NCBI RefSeq assembly: GCF_943913915.1
Contig: NZ_CALUAA010000014.1
Location: forward strand, 1 to 31,905
Length of the DNA stretch: 31,905 bases
From: an uncultured Peptoniphilus sp.
GTDB taxonomy: Bacteria > Bacillota > Clostridia > Tissierellales > Peptoniphilaceae
Direction of reading: 5' to 3'
Numbering within the stretch: the first letter of the stretch is position 1; each line of letters starts with the position of its first letter. Positions 1-8,044 of the stretch are shown in pieces. The notes beneath the pieces are model-generated. The model saw nothing but the letters and a program-made list of their open reading frames with translations. It was not told the DNA's origin and searched no databases. The position numbers were made by a program, and so were the translations under genes.

Positions 1-51
1 AAAAACTGACCTCCTTAAGTTGGTTTTTAAGTCCAACTTTTGGGGGTCAGT
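1..51 (-). terminator. Terminator-like hairpin after ribU, resembling an IS terminus
   Basis: A 19-nt stem (5-23 with 33-51, two mismatches and one wobble) is followed on the minus strand by a run of T at 5-1, so it can end ribU transcription. The minus-strand arm begins TGACCCCCAAAAGTTGGAC, which resembles termini of IS3-family elements as I remember them. A related hairpin with the same TGACCCCCAAAA start lies at 28701-28740. Confidence 0.6.
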
Positions 52-68
52 GCAAGAGGGGGGCTCCC

Positions 69-677
69 TTAGCGATGAAGCAAATAGCTGACGCGTTTAT
101 ATAAAACCAAGGTCACAATAGAGGTTATAAATCCCTTTACGAGATTGAAGGGAACGATGCAGTAAATCATCAGATCCCAAAGAGAATCTACACGAGAGGT
201 AACCGCCCGCCCCATTTCGATAATCGCATCCATAGGCATAATCTTTCCGTAGAGGGGAAAGACGACGAAATAATTACTCAAAGTCGCAAAAGCCGTCATA
301 CCCATAACGCCGAGAAAGAGTCCTAAAACCGCGCCGCTATAAGTCTTGTGTCGTCTGTAAAAAACAGAGGAAGTGGCGACGAAAATGGCGCCTACGATAA
401 AGTTCGAAAGCTCGCCCACTCCGCCTGTGGTCGTACCGCGCACGAAAAAGATCAAAACACATTTAATAAATTCGATAGATGCACCCACTAAAGGCCCCAT
501 GGCAAAGCCGCCGATGAGCGCCGGCATATCCGAAAGATCCAATTTAATAAAAGGCGGTGCGATAAAGGTCAGCGGAACCTCTACATACATAAGTAAAAAG
601 GCGATTACCGATAATAGAGAGATTCGCGTTATATTTTTCGTCGAATAAATAGTCGCTGATTTTTCGATGGGATTCAT
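69..677 (-). CDS. ribU: Riboflavin ECF transporter substrate-binding (S) component RibU
   Basis: This 202-residue, strongly hydrophobic protein has about five to six membrane segments and is the size of an ECF S component. It would sit in the cytoplasmic membrane and bind riboflavin/FMN, working with the shared EcfA-EcfA'-EcfT energising module, which is not in this window. The N-terminal region (LLSVIAFLLMYVEVPL, then KLDLSDMPALIGGFAMGP) matches the RibU/ECF pattern I recognise. The start has an AGGAGG site a few bases upstream. The riboflavin assignment rests mainly on the FMN riboswitch directly upstream, which would shut the gene off when FMN is plentiful. It is transcribed alone and followed by a hairpin at 1-51. 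Confidence 0.88.
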   Translation of the reverse strand: MNPIEKSATIYSTKNITRISLLSVIAFLLMYVEVPLTFIAPPFIKLDLSDMPALIGGFAMGPLVGASIEFIKCVLIFFVRGTTTGGVGELSNFIVGAIFVATSSVFYRRHKTYSGAVLGLFLGVMGMTAFATLSNYFVVFPLYGKIMPMDAIIEMGRAVTSRVDSLWDLMIYCIVPFNLVKGFITSIVTLVLYKRVSYLLHR

Positions 678-699
678 TGTTTCCTCCTAATGCGGGGCA

Positions 700-726
700 T
701 AAAAATAGCCCTCCATACTAGGGCCT
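700..726 (-). terminator. Riboswitch expression-platform terminator
   Basis: On the minus strand GCCCT-AGTATGG-AGGGC is followed by TATTTTTAT, between the FMN aptamer and the ribU ribosome-binding site. The stem is short but GC-rich and correctly placed to be the ligand-controlled terminator. Confidence 0.55.
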
Positions 727-741
727 GCACATGAAAAAAGA

Positions 742-852
742 CATCTTCTTCCATCCGGACTGTAACCGTCGGTATTGGAATTGCACCAATTCTGCCAAAA
801 GGCCCGTGGACTTTACCACCGATGAGGAATTTCACCTCGCCCTGAAGATTAT
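742..852 (-). promoter_or_regulatory. FMN riboswitch (RFN element)
   Basis: Read on the minus strand, the segment shows the conserved RFN blocks: GGCGAGGTGAAATTCCTCA, then CGGTGGTAAAGTCCACG, then ACCGACGGTTACAGTCCGGA, ending with TGGAAGAAGATG. These are the hallmark aptamer strands of the FMN riboswitch family. It lies upstream of ribU with a terminator between, so FMN binding should cause premature termination. Confidence 0.95.
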
Positions 853-910
853 TTCTACTATTGATTTGTAATCTCATTATAGCACAAGCTTCGTATAGAT
901 AAAAGTGTAT

Positions 911-938
911 AAAAAAGAGCCCCGCAGGGCTCTTTTGA
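911..938 (-). terminator. Terminator after purC
   Basis: GAGCCC (917-922) pairs with GGGCTC (927-932), flanked by A and T runs on the two sides, so it can act in both directions. It lies 20 bases past the purC stop. Confidence 0.85.
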
Positions 939-957
939 TTATTTCGAAAACAGTATC

Positions 958-1641
958 TTATTCTCCGACGATCATTTTGGAAAGGCGTAAAGGTTCGATG
1001 TATTCGTCTCCTTTGTATACGCGCATGTTTCCACCGGATACTTCGTCGATTAAGACAATTTCGTCGCTTCCGGCGAGACGACCGAATTCTAATTTAATAT
1101 CGTAAAGTGTAAGACCACGCTCTGCAAGGTCTTCTGCGATAATTTTAGTAATCGAGCGCATTAACTCTTTAATTCTGTCATATTCCCCTTCTTTGAAAAT
1201 GCCTACTTGAATCAAGGCGTCTTCATTAATTAGAGGATCTTGGCGATCGTCATCTTTTAAAGTGAATTCCACATATTCATCCAGCTTATCGCCGTCGTTA
1301 GCATAGCGACCGTAACGACGAATAAAGCTTCCCGTTGCAATATAGCGGCAGATGACTTCCAGACCTTGGCCGAATACGGTAGCCGGTTTAATTTCCATCA
1401 GGCAATTGTCTACATCGGCATCGATGTAATGGGTGGGAATGCCGTCTTTTTCGAATTTTTCGAAGAAATACTTGCTCATGGCAATGCACGCACGACCGGA
1501 GCCTTCGATGGAAAGACCGACTTGGTTTTCACCCGGATCGAAAACACCGTCTTTTCCCGTTACATCATCTTTGAAAAAGAAATAGGTTTTACCGTCTTTT
1601 TCTCGAATGTCTTTCGTCTTGCCTTGGTAAATAGTTTTCAA
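958..1641 (-). CDS. purC: Phosphoribosylaminoimidazole-succinocarboxamide synthase (SAICAR synthetase)
   Basis: PurC joins CAIR and aspartate with ATP hydrolysis to give SAICAR in cytoplasmic purine synthesis. The sequence is a full-length family member: the N-terminal YQGKTKDI motif, then VICRYIATGSFIRRYG, and near the C-terminus YDIKLEFGR and IDEVSGGNMR. I place the start at the TTG at 1641 (227 residues). A GGAGG site lies five bases upstream of it, the protein then begins KTIYQGKTK as in relatives, and a longer reading from 1659 would put the ribosome-binding site inside the coding sequence. It stands alone here, without other pur genes. Confidence 0.95.
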   Translation of the reverse strand: MKTIYQGKTKDIREKDGKTYFFFKDDVTGKDGVFDPGENQVGLSIEGSGRACIAMSKYFFEKFEKDGIPTHYIDADVDNCLMEIKPATVFGQGLEVICRYIATGSFIRRYGRYANDGDKLDEYVEFTLKDDDRQDPLINEDALIQVGIFKEGEYDRIKELMRSITKIIAEDLAERGLTLYDIKLEFGRLAGSDEIVLIDEVSGGNMRVYKGDEYIEPLRLSKMIVGE

Positions 1642-1751
1642 AATAACCTCCTGTCTCAAACAGCAATTTACAATTTATTGTAACTCAAAATCCTTCCGAT
1701 GAACAGAGGTCAATTCTTTCTTTTTACTCTTTCTCTATAAAAAATTCCGTT

Positions 1752-1779
1752 AAAAAAAGCACCGAAAGGTGCTTTTTTT
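1752..1779 (-). terminator. Terminator after the L,D-transpeptidase gene
   Basis: AAAAAAAGCACC and GGTGCTTTTTTT form a perfect 12-bp stem around a GAAA loop, just past the stop of the transpeptidase gene. It is symmetric enough to work in either direction. Confidence 0.9.
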
Positions 1780-3160
1780 AAATAGCGTGTTTCGCTGAAT
1801 TATAAACGATCACCGGCATGCCTTCAAAAGCATTTTCATAAAATGTACCTGCTTTTTTAGGCGGTGTATTCACACAGCCATGACTTCCACCGCCTAAATA
1901 GATGCTACCGCCATAGCTTCCTCTCCAGCTGGAATCGTGAATACCGCATCCTGTCCAGTCGAAAGGCATCCAGTATTTTACAAAACTTCTCCAGGTTTCA
2001 CCGGTAAGGTAGCGATTACGTTCTTTCATCCAAACCTCTTGGGTTCCCGTAGGCGTACCGTTGCCTCGATAGGGATTGCCCGTCACTACAGGGGATTCGA
2101 CAATGAGATTGCCGTCTTTATAGAGCCACATATGCTGTCTGGCAATGTCGATTTCAATGTAGCTGTTACCCAAGTCGTTAACATTACGGCTTTGAGCCTT
2201 ACGTTTATAGACAGGTTCCAGAGTTTGGCTCTTTTGTGCTTTGATCGCTTCGAGCAGCTGGGCGCGTGTTTCCTTTTGATCGATTTGCCAGCCGTAGATT
2301 CCACCCTTAATACGCATCATCGCACCGCCAGTTGCCTGAAAATCCCTCGTGCCGCGGAAGGTGTCGTATTTTTCCGCTAAATTTGCAACATAGGTTTTAA
2401 TCTTTTTCTCATCGGGTTCGAGGGAGCCATCGGGGCGCTGTTTGTGAAGCTGAATCAAATCCTGTCCGGCCAAACTTTCTTCCCGATCGGAAAAATTATA
2501 CTTCAAAGCGTAGCCTTCGATTTCATTCATGCTCGCCACATGCTTTTTCATGTGATCCAAATCTTCCGCCGGATTCACTTCTACATAAACCTTCTCTTTA
2601 TCCGCATTCAGTACCTTGTCTTGCTTGTGGAAAGATTCGAGGACGGCGTGCTTAAGTTTGGGACCGTCGACGCGGGTTCCGGGTTTGGCATCGGCAATGA
2701 AGTAGCCTTTAGCGTCTGCGTATTCAATTTGTTGCGGCACGGGATCGGTAATGTCTTTATCCGTTACCATGTGAAGATAAGCCAACTTCCGCTCGAGCTT
2801 TTCGTCGTCGTAATCGATTGTAGTATCTACTTTAAAATCTTTTTCTACAAAAGCGAGCACCGGCCAAGCCCAAGGGTTTGCGCCTTCTTCCTTAAAAGCG
2901 GGCATGGTTTCTGTATAGCCGATCTCTTTTGCTGCAATGGTATCTTTTTTATCGCCTCGACCTTCAATGGTCAAGGTGTAATCCTTCCAGGAATTTCTAA
3001 AAGATTCTCTCAGTTTATTTTTGGGCTGCAACGAAATATCGGCACCGTTTACCGAGGTGTTCGGCATATAGACTTGGGTAAATGCCAGGGCACCCAGAAT
3101 ATACACCAAAACCAATAATCCCAACAGAACAGCTAATACTTTTCCAATGGTATTTCTCAT
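1778..3160 (-). CDS. L,D-transpeptidase with YkuD catalytic domain
   Basis: A 460-residue envelope protein with a single N-terminal membrane anchor (about residues 7-28, VLAVLLGLLVLVYILGALAF) and the rest outside the cell. Residues about 30-310 fit the peptidoglycan-binding-4-type repeats often found ahead of YkuD domains, including the YGWQID segment near the end. Residues about 330-455 are the YkuD domain, starting YIEIDIARQHMWLYKDG and carrying the active-site signature SHGCVN with nucleophile Cys429 and His427. The family makes 3-3 crosslinks in peptidoglycan or attaches proteins to it. Many relatives have HGC(I/V)R; here Asn follows Val. The start has a GGAG site and a good promoter at 3197-3225. 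Confidence 0.9.
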   Translation of the reverse strand: MRNTIGKVLAVLLGLLVLVYILGALAFTQVYMPNTSVNGADISLQPKNKLRESFRNSWKDYTLTIEGRGDKKDTIAAKEIGYTETMPAFKEEGANPWAWPVLAFVEKDFKVDTTIDYDDEKLERKLAYLHMVTDKDITDPVPQQIEYADAKGYFIADAKPGTRVDGPKLKHAVLESFHKQDKVLNADKEKVYVEVNPAEDLDHMKKHVASMNEIEGYALKYNFSDREESLAGQDLIQLHKQRPDGSLEPDEKKIKTYVANLAEKYDTFRGTRDFQATGGAMMRIKGGIYGWQIDQKETRAQLLEAIKAQKSQTLEPVYKRKAQSRNVNDLGNSYIEIDIARQHMWLYKDGNLIVESPVVTGNPYRGNGTPTGTQEVWMKERNRYLTGETWRSFVKYWMPFDWTGCGIHDSSWRGSYGGSIYLGGGSHGCVNTPPKKAGTFYENAFEGMPVIVYNSAKHAI

Positions 3161-3196
3161 TTACTTCTCCTTCTTACCCTCACTTGCATAGCTAAT

Positions 3197-3225
3197 AGTG
3201 TACCAATAAATATTTATGGGTTCAA
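3197..3225 (-). promoter_or_regulatory. Sigma-A promoter of the L,D-transpeptidase gene
   Basis: On the minus strand TTGAAC (-35, 3220-3225), a 17-bp spacer and TACACT (-10, 3197-3202) preceded by TGG form an extended -10 promoter. The start codon is 37 bases downstream of the -10. Confidence 0.7.
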
Positions 3226-3299
3226 GTTTGATTTCGCTCTTCCATCTTGTCATAATTAGGTATAATCTATGTAGAGTAAATAGAGAAATGAGGAGCGTT

Positions 3300-4064
3300 A
3301 TGGAGAAAAACACCCGAACAATTCAATCCCTTGCCCGTGCCTTTGCTATTTTAGACTGCTTTGACTCCGTGCATCCACGGCTCAGCATCACTGAAATCAG
3401 CGAAATCGTAAAACTGAATGTTAATACCACCCGCGGGCTCGTGAATACCTTAGTTCATTTTCAATACTTAAGCCGCGATGAGGAAGAAAACGACTACCAT
3501 CTGGGCCTCGCCTTTATTCCCAAGGCCAATCTGGTAGAGGATCAGTTTCTATTCCATATTAAAAATAAAATTCAACCCATGCTCAGAAAGTGGGCCAATG
3601 CTTTCGGCTTAAGCGCAAGACTCAATATGGTGGACGACGGCCAGCTTATGACCGTCTTCACAGAAGTTCCCGACAACACCCGCTACATGATCATGACCCG
3701 CTCCAGAACACCCTTTCCCCTCCACGCAACGGCATCGGGAAAAGTCTACTTAGCTTTTTTGCCTGATTCCGTCATCAAAACCTACATCAAAGATACCCGC
3801 CTCGTTCAGTACACGGATTTAACGATTACAGCACCTGAGCAACTCCTGGATGAGATCGAAAAAATAAGAAGTCGCGGCTACGCTCTTGAAATCGGTGAAA
3901 TCAACGAAGGTATCGGATCCATCTCCTTCCCTATTTTCGATAAACGGGAAGAATGTATCGGTACCGTCTCTCTTTCAGGAGCCAACGAGCAAATTTATGA
4001 GGAAGAAGAAACCGCCGCCGAGACACTTTCAAATTATATCAGCAGCCTACAGCCCTTAGGCTAA
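3300..4064 (+). CDS. IclR-family transcriptional regulator
   Basis: A 254-residue cytoplasmic DNA-binding regulator. Residues about 5-65 are the winged helix-turn-helix (TIQSLARAFAILDCF, then LSITEISEIVKLNVNTTRGL), and about 75-245 are the IclR effector domain (PFPLHATASGKVYLAFLP; GYALEIGEINEGIGSI). I chose ATG 3300 because TGAGGAG sits six bases upstream and the protein then begins directly ahead of the HTH; the longer reading from 3216 adds a 28-residue tail without family support. The effector is unknown. It diverges from the transpeptidase gene and converges on the purine permease, so its targets cannot be read from context. A TATAAT at 3261-3266 may be its -10, with no convincing -35. 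Confidence 0.9.
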   Translation: MEKNTRTIQSLARAFAILDCFDSVHPRLSITEISEIVKLNVNTTRGLVNTLVHFQYLSRDEEENDYHLGLAFIPKANLVEDQFLFHIKNKIQPMLRKWANAFGLSARLNMVDDGQLMTVFTEVPDNTRYMIMTRSRTPFPLHATASGKVYLAFLPDSVIKTYIKDTRLVQYTDLTITAPEQLLDEIEKIRSRGYALEIGEINEGIGSISFPIFDKREECIGTVSLSGANEQIYEEEETAAETLSNYISSLQPLG

Positions 4065-4100
4065 AAAAACCTCCGGGAGAGTACTCTCCCGGAGGTTTTT
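4063..4100. terminator. Bidirectional terminator between iclR-type gene and pbuG
   Basis: A perfect inverted repeat (ACCTCCGGGAGAGT and its complement, 4069-4096) is flanked by an A run on one side and a T run on the other, between two convergent genes. Confidence 0.93.
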
Positions 4101-4103
4101 AAT

Positions 4104-5531
4104 TTAGGCTAAGGCAAGGTATGCCATAAGTCCGTAGTTTATAAGGAATAAAACGGTAGCGGCAATCAAAATCGGGTGAAGTTCTTTCGCCTTCCCTTCT
4201 ACGATCTTAACGATGCAGTAGAAAATAAAACCTGCCGCAATGCCGTTACTGATGGAGTAACTGAGGCCCATAAAGATCGAGGCGAAGAAAGCGGGAACCG
4301 CCACTTCTAGATTCGTCCACTCGACCTCTTTCAGACTGGCACACATCATAATGCCGACGATAATGAGCACCGGCGCCGTTGCCTGTGCCGGCACAAGACC
4401 TGCCACAGGCGCAATGAAAATCGATGCGAGGAAAAGTGCCGCCGTTATCGTCGAAGTAAGACCTGTACGTCCGCCGGCACCGATACCTGCCGCACTTTCC
4501 ACAAAGGTCGTGGTGTTGCTTGTACCCACGATGGAGCCGATAACCGTACCGACAGAGTCTGCAAAAAGCGCTTTGTCCAGCTTAGATCTGAATCCCGTGC
4601 TGTTTTGCATATTATTGATATCAGCTTCGCTGAAGATACCTGTACGGCGACCTGTCCCGATGAAGGTACCGAGCGTATCGAATGTGTCACTCAGAGAGAA
4701 TGCGAAGATCGTCATAAGAACCAGAGGAATTCGCGCAGGATCGGCAAAGAGACCGATCAGTCCCTCTTTTCCCAGGGCCACACCGAATACAGTGGAAAGA
4801 TCATGGAAAGAACTTGCCACCGTCGGCGTTTCGGACAGGGTCGAAAGATCGACGACGCCGAAGGGGATGCCCAAAAGCGTTGTGGCGGCGATACTGATAA
4901 TAATGGCGCCGCGAACATTTTTTATGACGAGAACGACGGTGATAATGAGGCCGAGAATGGCGAGCAGAACACCGGGATCGCTGAAGTTCACCAGACTCGG
5001 TACAGCTGCCGACGATCCGACAATCGTACCGCCTTCTAATGCCTGATAGGTGCCGGGATCCAATGTAAAGTTTAAAAGACCGCTGTTTTTAATACCGATA
5101 TAGGCGATAAAAACACCAATACCGCCGCTGATGGCATGTTGCAGAAATTCGGGGATCGCCGTAATGATCAGTTTACGAATTTTGGTAACGGTGATCAGAA
5201 CATTAATCACACCACATAAAAACACCATGCCCAGGGCTTCTTTCCAACTGAAGCCTAAACCGAAAACGACGGTGTAAGTGAAAAAGGCATTGAGTCCCAT
5301 ACCCGGTGCGAGGGCGTAAGGTACATTGGCAAAAAGCCCCATAACTAAAGTGGAGACCACGGTTGCGATAATGGTGGCCAAAAAGACGGCGCCCCAGGGG
5401 ATGCCCGTTTGGGAAAGAATAGCGGGGTTTACGAAAATAATGTAGCTCATGGCGAAGAAAGTAGTGACGCCGGCGAGCACTTCCGTGGAAATGTCCGTAT
5501 TGTTTTCCCGAAGTTTAAAGAATGATTCCAT
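4104..5531 (-). CDS. NCS2-family purine permease (PbuG/AzgA type, guanine/hypoxanthine)
   Basis: A 475-residue polytopic membrane protein with about 12-14 helices, the usual length of AzgA-type guanine/hypoxanthine:H+ symporters. Family signatures are visible: TEVLAGVTTFFAMSYIIFVNP at the N-terminus, YALAPGMGLNAFF, LQHAISGGIGVFIAYIG, and FDTLGTFIG followed by SVGTVIGSIVGTSNTTTFVESAAGIGAGGRTG split across helices 8-10. The start has an AGGAGG site. It lies 52 bases after azlD, with its own extended -10 in the gap. No purine riboswitch is visible upstream. The exact base transported cannot be fixed from sequence. Confidence 0.92.
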   Translation of the reverse strand: MESFFKLRENNTDISTEVLAGVTTFFAMSYIIFVNPAILSQTGIPWGAVFLATIIATVVSTLVMGLFANVPYALAPGMGLNAFFTYTVVFGLGFSWKEALGMVFLCGVINVLITVTKIRKLIITAIPEFLQHAISGGIGVFIAYIGIKNSGLLNFTLDPGTYQALEGGTIVGSSAAVPSLVNFSDPGVLLAILGLIITVVLVIKNVRGAIIISIAATTLLGIPFGVVDLSTLSETPTVASSFHDLSTVFGVALGKEGLIGLFADPARIPLVLMTIFAFSLSDTFDTLGTFIGTGRRTGIFSEADINNMQNSTGFRSKLDKALFADSVGTVIGSIVGTSNTTTFVESAAGIGAGGRTGLTSTITAALFLASIFIAPVAGLVPAQATAPVLIIVGIMMCASLKEVEWTNLEVAVPAFFASIFMGLSYSISNGIAAGFIFYCIVKIVEGKAKELHPILIAATVLFLINYGLMAYLALA

Positions 5532-5562
5532 GTTTTCCTCCTTGTAGAATAAATACTTCGTT

Positions 5563-5572
5563 AGTATACCAC
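5563..5572 (-). promoter_or_regulatory. Extended -10 promoter element of the purine permease gene
   Basis: On the minus strand TGGTATACT (TGN plus a near-consensus -10 at 5563-5568) lies 31 bases before the start codon. The -35 is poor, as extended -10 promoters allow. It suggests transcription separate from azlCD. Confidence 0.5.
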
Positions 5573-5583
5573 GACTGAGGAGT

Positions 5584-5913
5584 TTAGAGGAACACTTGTT
5601 GAACTAAAATCATATACACCGCCGTCCCGGCTACAATGGATAGGATGGATTTACGCTTCCACAAATAACTCCCGGCGGTTATAACACTCGCAATCGTGAG
5701 AGGTAAAAAACCGGAGAGACTTTCAAACTCCATAGTGCGCAAACAGTACACGACAAGCAGCGCCATCATGGAATAGGGCAAGAGATTTCCGAGATCCCGC
5801 ACGATTTTAGGAATGGTGTCGCGGCGGGAAAAGAAAAAGAGGGGAAACATGCGGATCGCGAAGGTAATGGCGGCCACAATTGCAATGGCGATATACACTT
5901 CTTTAGTTGACAT
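5584..5913 (-). CDS. azlD: AzlD-family branched-chain amino-acid exporter small subunit
   Basis: A 109-residue membrane protein with about three to four helices and the AzlD-typical segment FAIRMFPLFFFSRRD followed by LGNLLPYSMMALLVVYCL. AzlD works with AzlC to export branched-chain amino acids or their analogues from the cytoplasm. Its start overlaps the end of azlC by 11 bases, so the two are probably translationally coupled. A second promoter separates it from the permease downstream. Confidence 0.9.
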   Translation of the reverse strand: MSTKEVYIAIAIVAAITFAIRMFPLFFFSRRDTIPKIVRDLGNLLPYSMMALLVVYCLRTMEFESLSGFLPLTIASVITAGSYLWKRKSILSIVAGTAVYMILVQQVFL

Positions 5914-6580
5914 ATTTCCTCCTATAGTAAAGATTTCCGATTAAAATAACGATCATGGCGGGCAGTATAAAATTGCTCGGTCCGAATACAAAGACGGCAA
6001 TAAGGGATGCTCCCATACCTAAAATCGCCGGGAAATGATGATCCGTCCCCTTCCACTGCTCGATAAAGGTCGTAATAAACAGAGCCGTCATCATAAATTC
6101 GATGCCCTCTACATTAATGGGGATCACGCTCCCGAGAAGAGCCCCTAGGAGGGTGCCGAGAACCCAATAACTGAAATCTAAGAGTCCTATGGCGAACATA
6201 TCGTCCGGCGTGGCCATGCCCCCGTCTTCTCCCGTGCTGATATATAGAGAGAAAGTTTCGTCGCTGCAAAAATGAGTGGTCAGGATTTTCTTCCACCAGG
6301 GTTCTCCTTCCAACGGATTCAACAAGGATATGGTATAAAACAAATACCTTAAGTTAATGGAAACCGCTAAAATGATAAGTTCGATCACCGCCAGGGGTTG
6401 ATCGAATAAACTCACCATGGCAAATTGCATGGCCCCTGCGGAAATCCCGGCGCTCATTAAAACACTTACTAATGTGGAGCGCCCCACGGATCGAATTAAA
6501 ACACCGAAACCCATCCCCATTAATAAGTAGCTGATCAATAAAGGAACAGTCTTTGGAAAGACTTTCTTAAATTCCCTCAT
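5903..6580 (-). CDS. azlC: AzlC-family branched-chain amino-acid exporter large subunit
   Basis: A 225-residue membrane protein of AzlC/YgaZ type, with the characteristic MGMGFGVLIRSVG, ISAGAMQFAMVSLF and LAVSINLRYLFYTISL segments. It pairs with AzlD as the large subunit of the branched-chain amino-acid exporter. The start is supported by an AGGAGG site. A TATAAT lies at 6618-6623 on the minus strand, without a good -35. The 193 bases upstream to the CDF gene hold that possible promoter and the CDF terminator; I see nothing else there. Confidence 0.92.
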   Translation of the reverse strand: MREFKKVFPKTVPLLISYLLMGMGFGVLIRSVGRSTLVSVLMSAGISAGAMQFAMVSLFDQPLAVIELIILAVSINLRYLFYTISLLNPLEGEPWWKKILTTHFCSDETFSLYISTGEDGGMATPDDMFAIGLLDFSYWVLGTLLGALLGSVIPINVEGIEFMMTALFITTFIEQWKGTDHHFPAILGMGASLIAVFVFGPSNFILPAMIVILIGNLYYRRKYVN

Positions 6581-6732
6581 ACTACCTCCTCCTAATTTCT
6601 CTCTGTGTCATGAAATGATTATACACGTTATGGGAATAAAAGGCATGGGAAAATTAAAGAAAATGGCTAAATTTCAACGCTTTATCGGGTTACCATACAT
6701 TCCGGCTCCTCATAAAATAAGATGAATCCATT

Positions 6733-6761
6733 AAAAAAGCATCTGCTTTTACAGATGCTTT
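6733..6761 (-). terminator. Terminator after the CDF transporter gene
   Basis: On the minus strand AAAGCATCTG and CAGATGCTTT form a 10-bp stem followed by a T run. Confidence 0.85.
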
Positions 6762-6773
6762 CACACATAAATC

Positions 6774-7913
6774 CTATTCCGCTACATCCCGATCGATAAC
6801 CGCCCGTAAGGTATAGCCCGGATACATTTCTCCGATATCATTGTAAATCCTATCGAGCGCCTCGTCGTCGGTCGTATCGAAGTTCGCCACGACGTCGAAG
6901 CGAATTGTCTTCTTTTCGCGATTCAAATAAAACCCGTGAAATTGAAGGGCCCACGGATAAGACATAATTTTCTCTTCAATGGCGTCCCGCATGGCGACGG
7001 CTTCTTTATCCTTGGTATTATAAGAATAAACGCCGATGCCCGTCATAATGACGCCGGTTTTTTTGTAAATTTCGTATTGCGTCCGACGGGTCAAAGCGTC
7101 CACTTCTTCCACTTCCAATGTGTCGGGAAGTTCGATGTGGGCAGAACCGTAGTATTTTTCAGGGCCGTAATTAAAGAGTACGACATCGTAAGTGCCTCGT
7201 ACCTCTTTTTCTTTATCGAGAATTTCTTTAATTCTCCTTGCAATTTTGGGATCCGTCCGCTTGCCGATAATATCGCTCAAGGTTTCGCCCATCATATCGA
7301 TTCCCGCCTTGACGATGAAAACGGCAATCAAGGCGCCGACGTAAGCTTCCGTAGCGATACCCCAGAGGAGATAGACAATGGCCGATACTAAAACCGACGC
7401 GGATAAAATCGCATCGAAGGACGCTTCCGATCCCGACGCCACGAGGGCGACGGAACCTACCTTTTCGCCTCGGTTCTTGACGTACTTCCCTAAAATCAAC
7501 TTCACCACGATGCCGACGGCCACTACGGTGAGGGTGATTTTACCATAGCTCGGCACCTGAGGATTCATAATGTTTTTTATCGATTCCACAAGGGCTGTAA
7601 TGCCCGCATAAAGGACGATGGCGGCTACTATAAGAGAACTTATGTACTCGATGCGTCCATAGCCCATGGGGTGTTTTTTGTCCGGCGGCTTTGCACCCAG
7701 TTTCGCTCCGACGATGGTAATGACCGACGAAAGAGCATCTGCCAGGTTATTCACCGCATCCAGCGTAATGGCAATAGAGTGGGATGCCACGCCGACTACG
7801 GCTTTAAAGACGGCGAGCAGTACATTGGTCACGACGCCGATGACACTCGTCTTTACAATGACACCTTCACGGTTGTCGTTGTCGTTATTTAATAAAATAC
7901 TATCTCGATTCAT
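6774..7913 (-). CDS. Cation diffusion facilitator (CDF) family metal efflux transporter
   Basis: A 379-residue CDF protein: six membrane helices in about residues 20-215, then a cytoplasmic ferredoxin-like domain, with an extra C-terminal extension of about 80 residues. The loop KKHPMGYGRIEY (79-90) is the conserved CDF signature after helix 2. The usual metal-site positions read N55-x3-D59 in helix 2 and E163-x3-D167 in helix 5, not the H/D-x3-D of classical zinc transporters; this fits better with a manganese or iron preference, but that is inference. It probably exports divalent metal against protons. It is a single gene with a GGAGG site and its own terminator. Confidence 0.9.
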   Translation of the reverse strand: MNRDSILLNNDNDNREGVIVKTSVIGVVTNVLLAVFKAVVGVASHSIAITLDAVNNLADALSSVITIVGAKLGAKPPDKKHPMGYGRIEYISSLIVAAIVLYAGITALVESIKNIMNPQVPSYGKITLTVVAVGIVVKLILGKYVKNRGEKVGSVALVASGSEASFDAILSASVLVSAIVYLLWGIATEAYVGALIAVFIVKAGIDMMGETLSDIIGKRTDPKIARRIKEILDKEKEVRGTYDVVLFNYGPEKYYGSAHIELPDTLEVEEVDALTRRTQYEIYKKTGVIMTGIGVYSYNTKDKEAVAMRDAIEEKIMSYPWALQFHGFYLNREKKTIRFDVVANFDTTDDEALDRIYNDIGEMYPGYTLRAVIDRDVAE

Positions 7914-7997
7914 TTCTCCTCCATTTCTGTACTTCTCAAACTATACCTCTCTCCCCGGCGTTTAAGCGACAAGCATGAAAGTAAGCTCCCATTCATT

Positions 7998-8033
7998 AAA
8001 AAAAGCCCCCATCCCGAAGGATGAGGGCTCTTA
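7998..8033 (-). terminator. Terminator after rplL
   Basis: On the minus strand a long GC-rich stem (GAGCCCTCATCC with GGATGGGGGCT, TTCG loop) is followed by a T run. Confidence 0.93.
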
Positions 8034-8044
8034 ATAAGCAATGC

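Noticed and set aside
674..877. Minus-strand reading frame of 67 codons
   Set aside because: It lies entirely within the FMN riboswitch; the RNA motif explains the sequence.
4351..5046. Long plus-strand frame (231 codons) opposite the purine permease
   Set aside because: Antisense shadow of a clearly conserved membrane protein; composition follows from the sense codons and there is no ribosome-binding site.
5532..5583. Purine riboswitch ahead of the permease
   Set aside because: The gap is only 52 bases and shows none of the conserved purine-aptamer strands.
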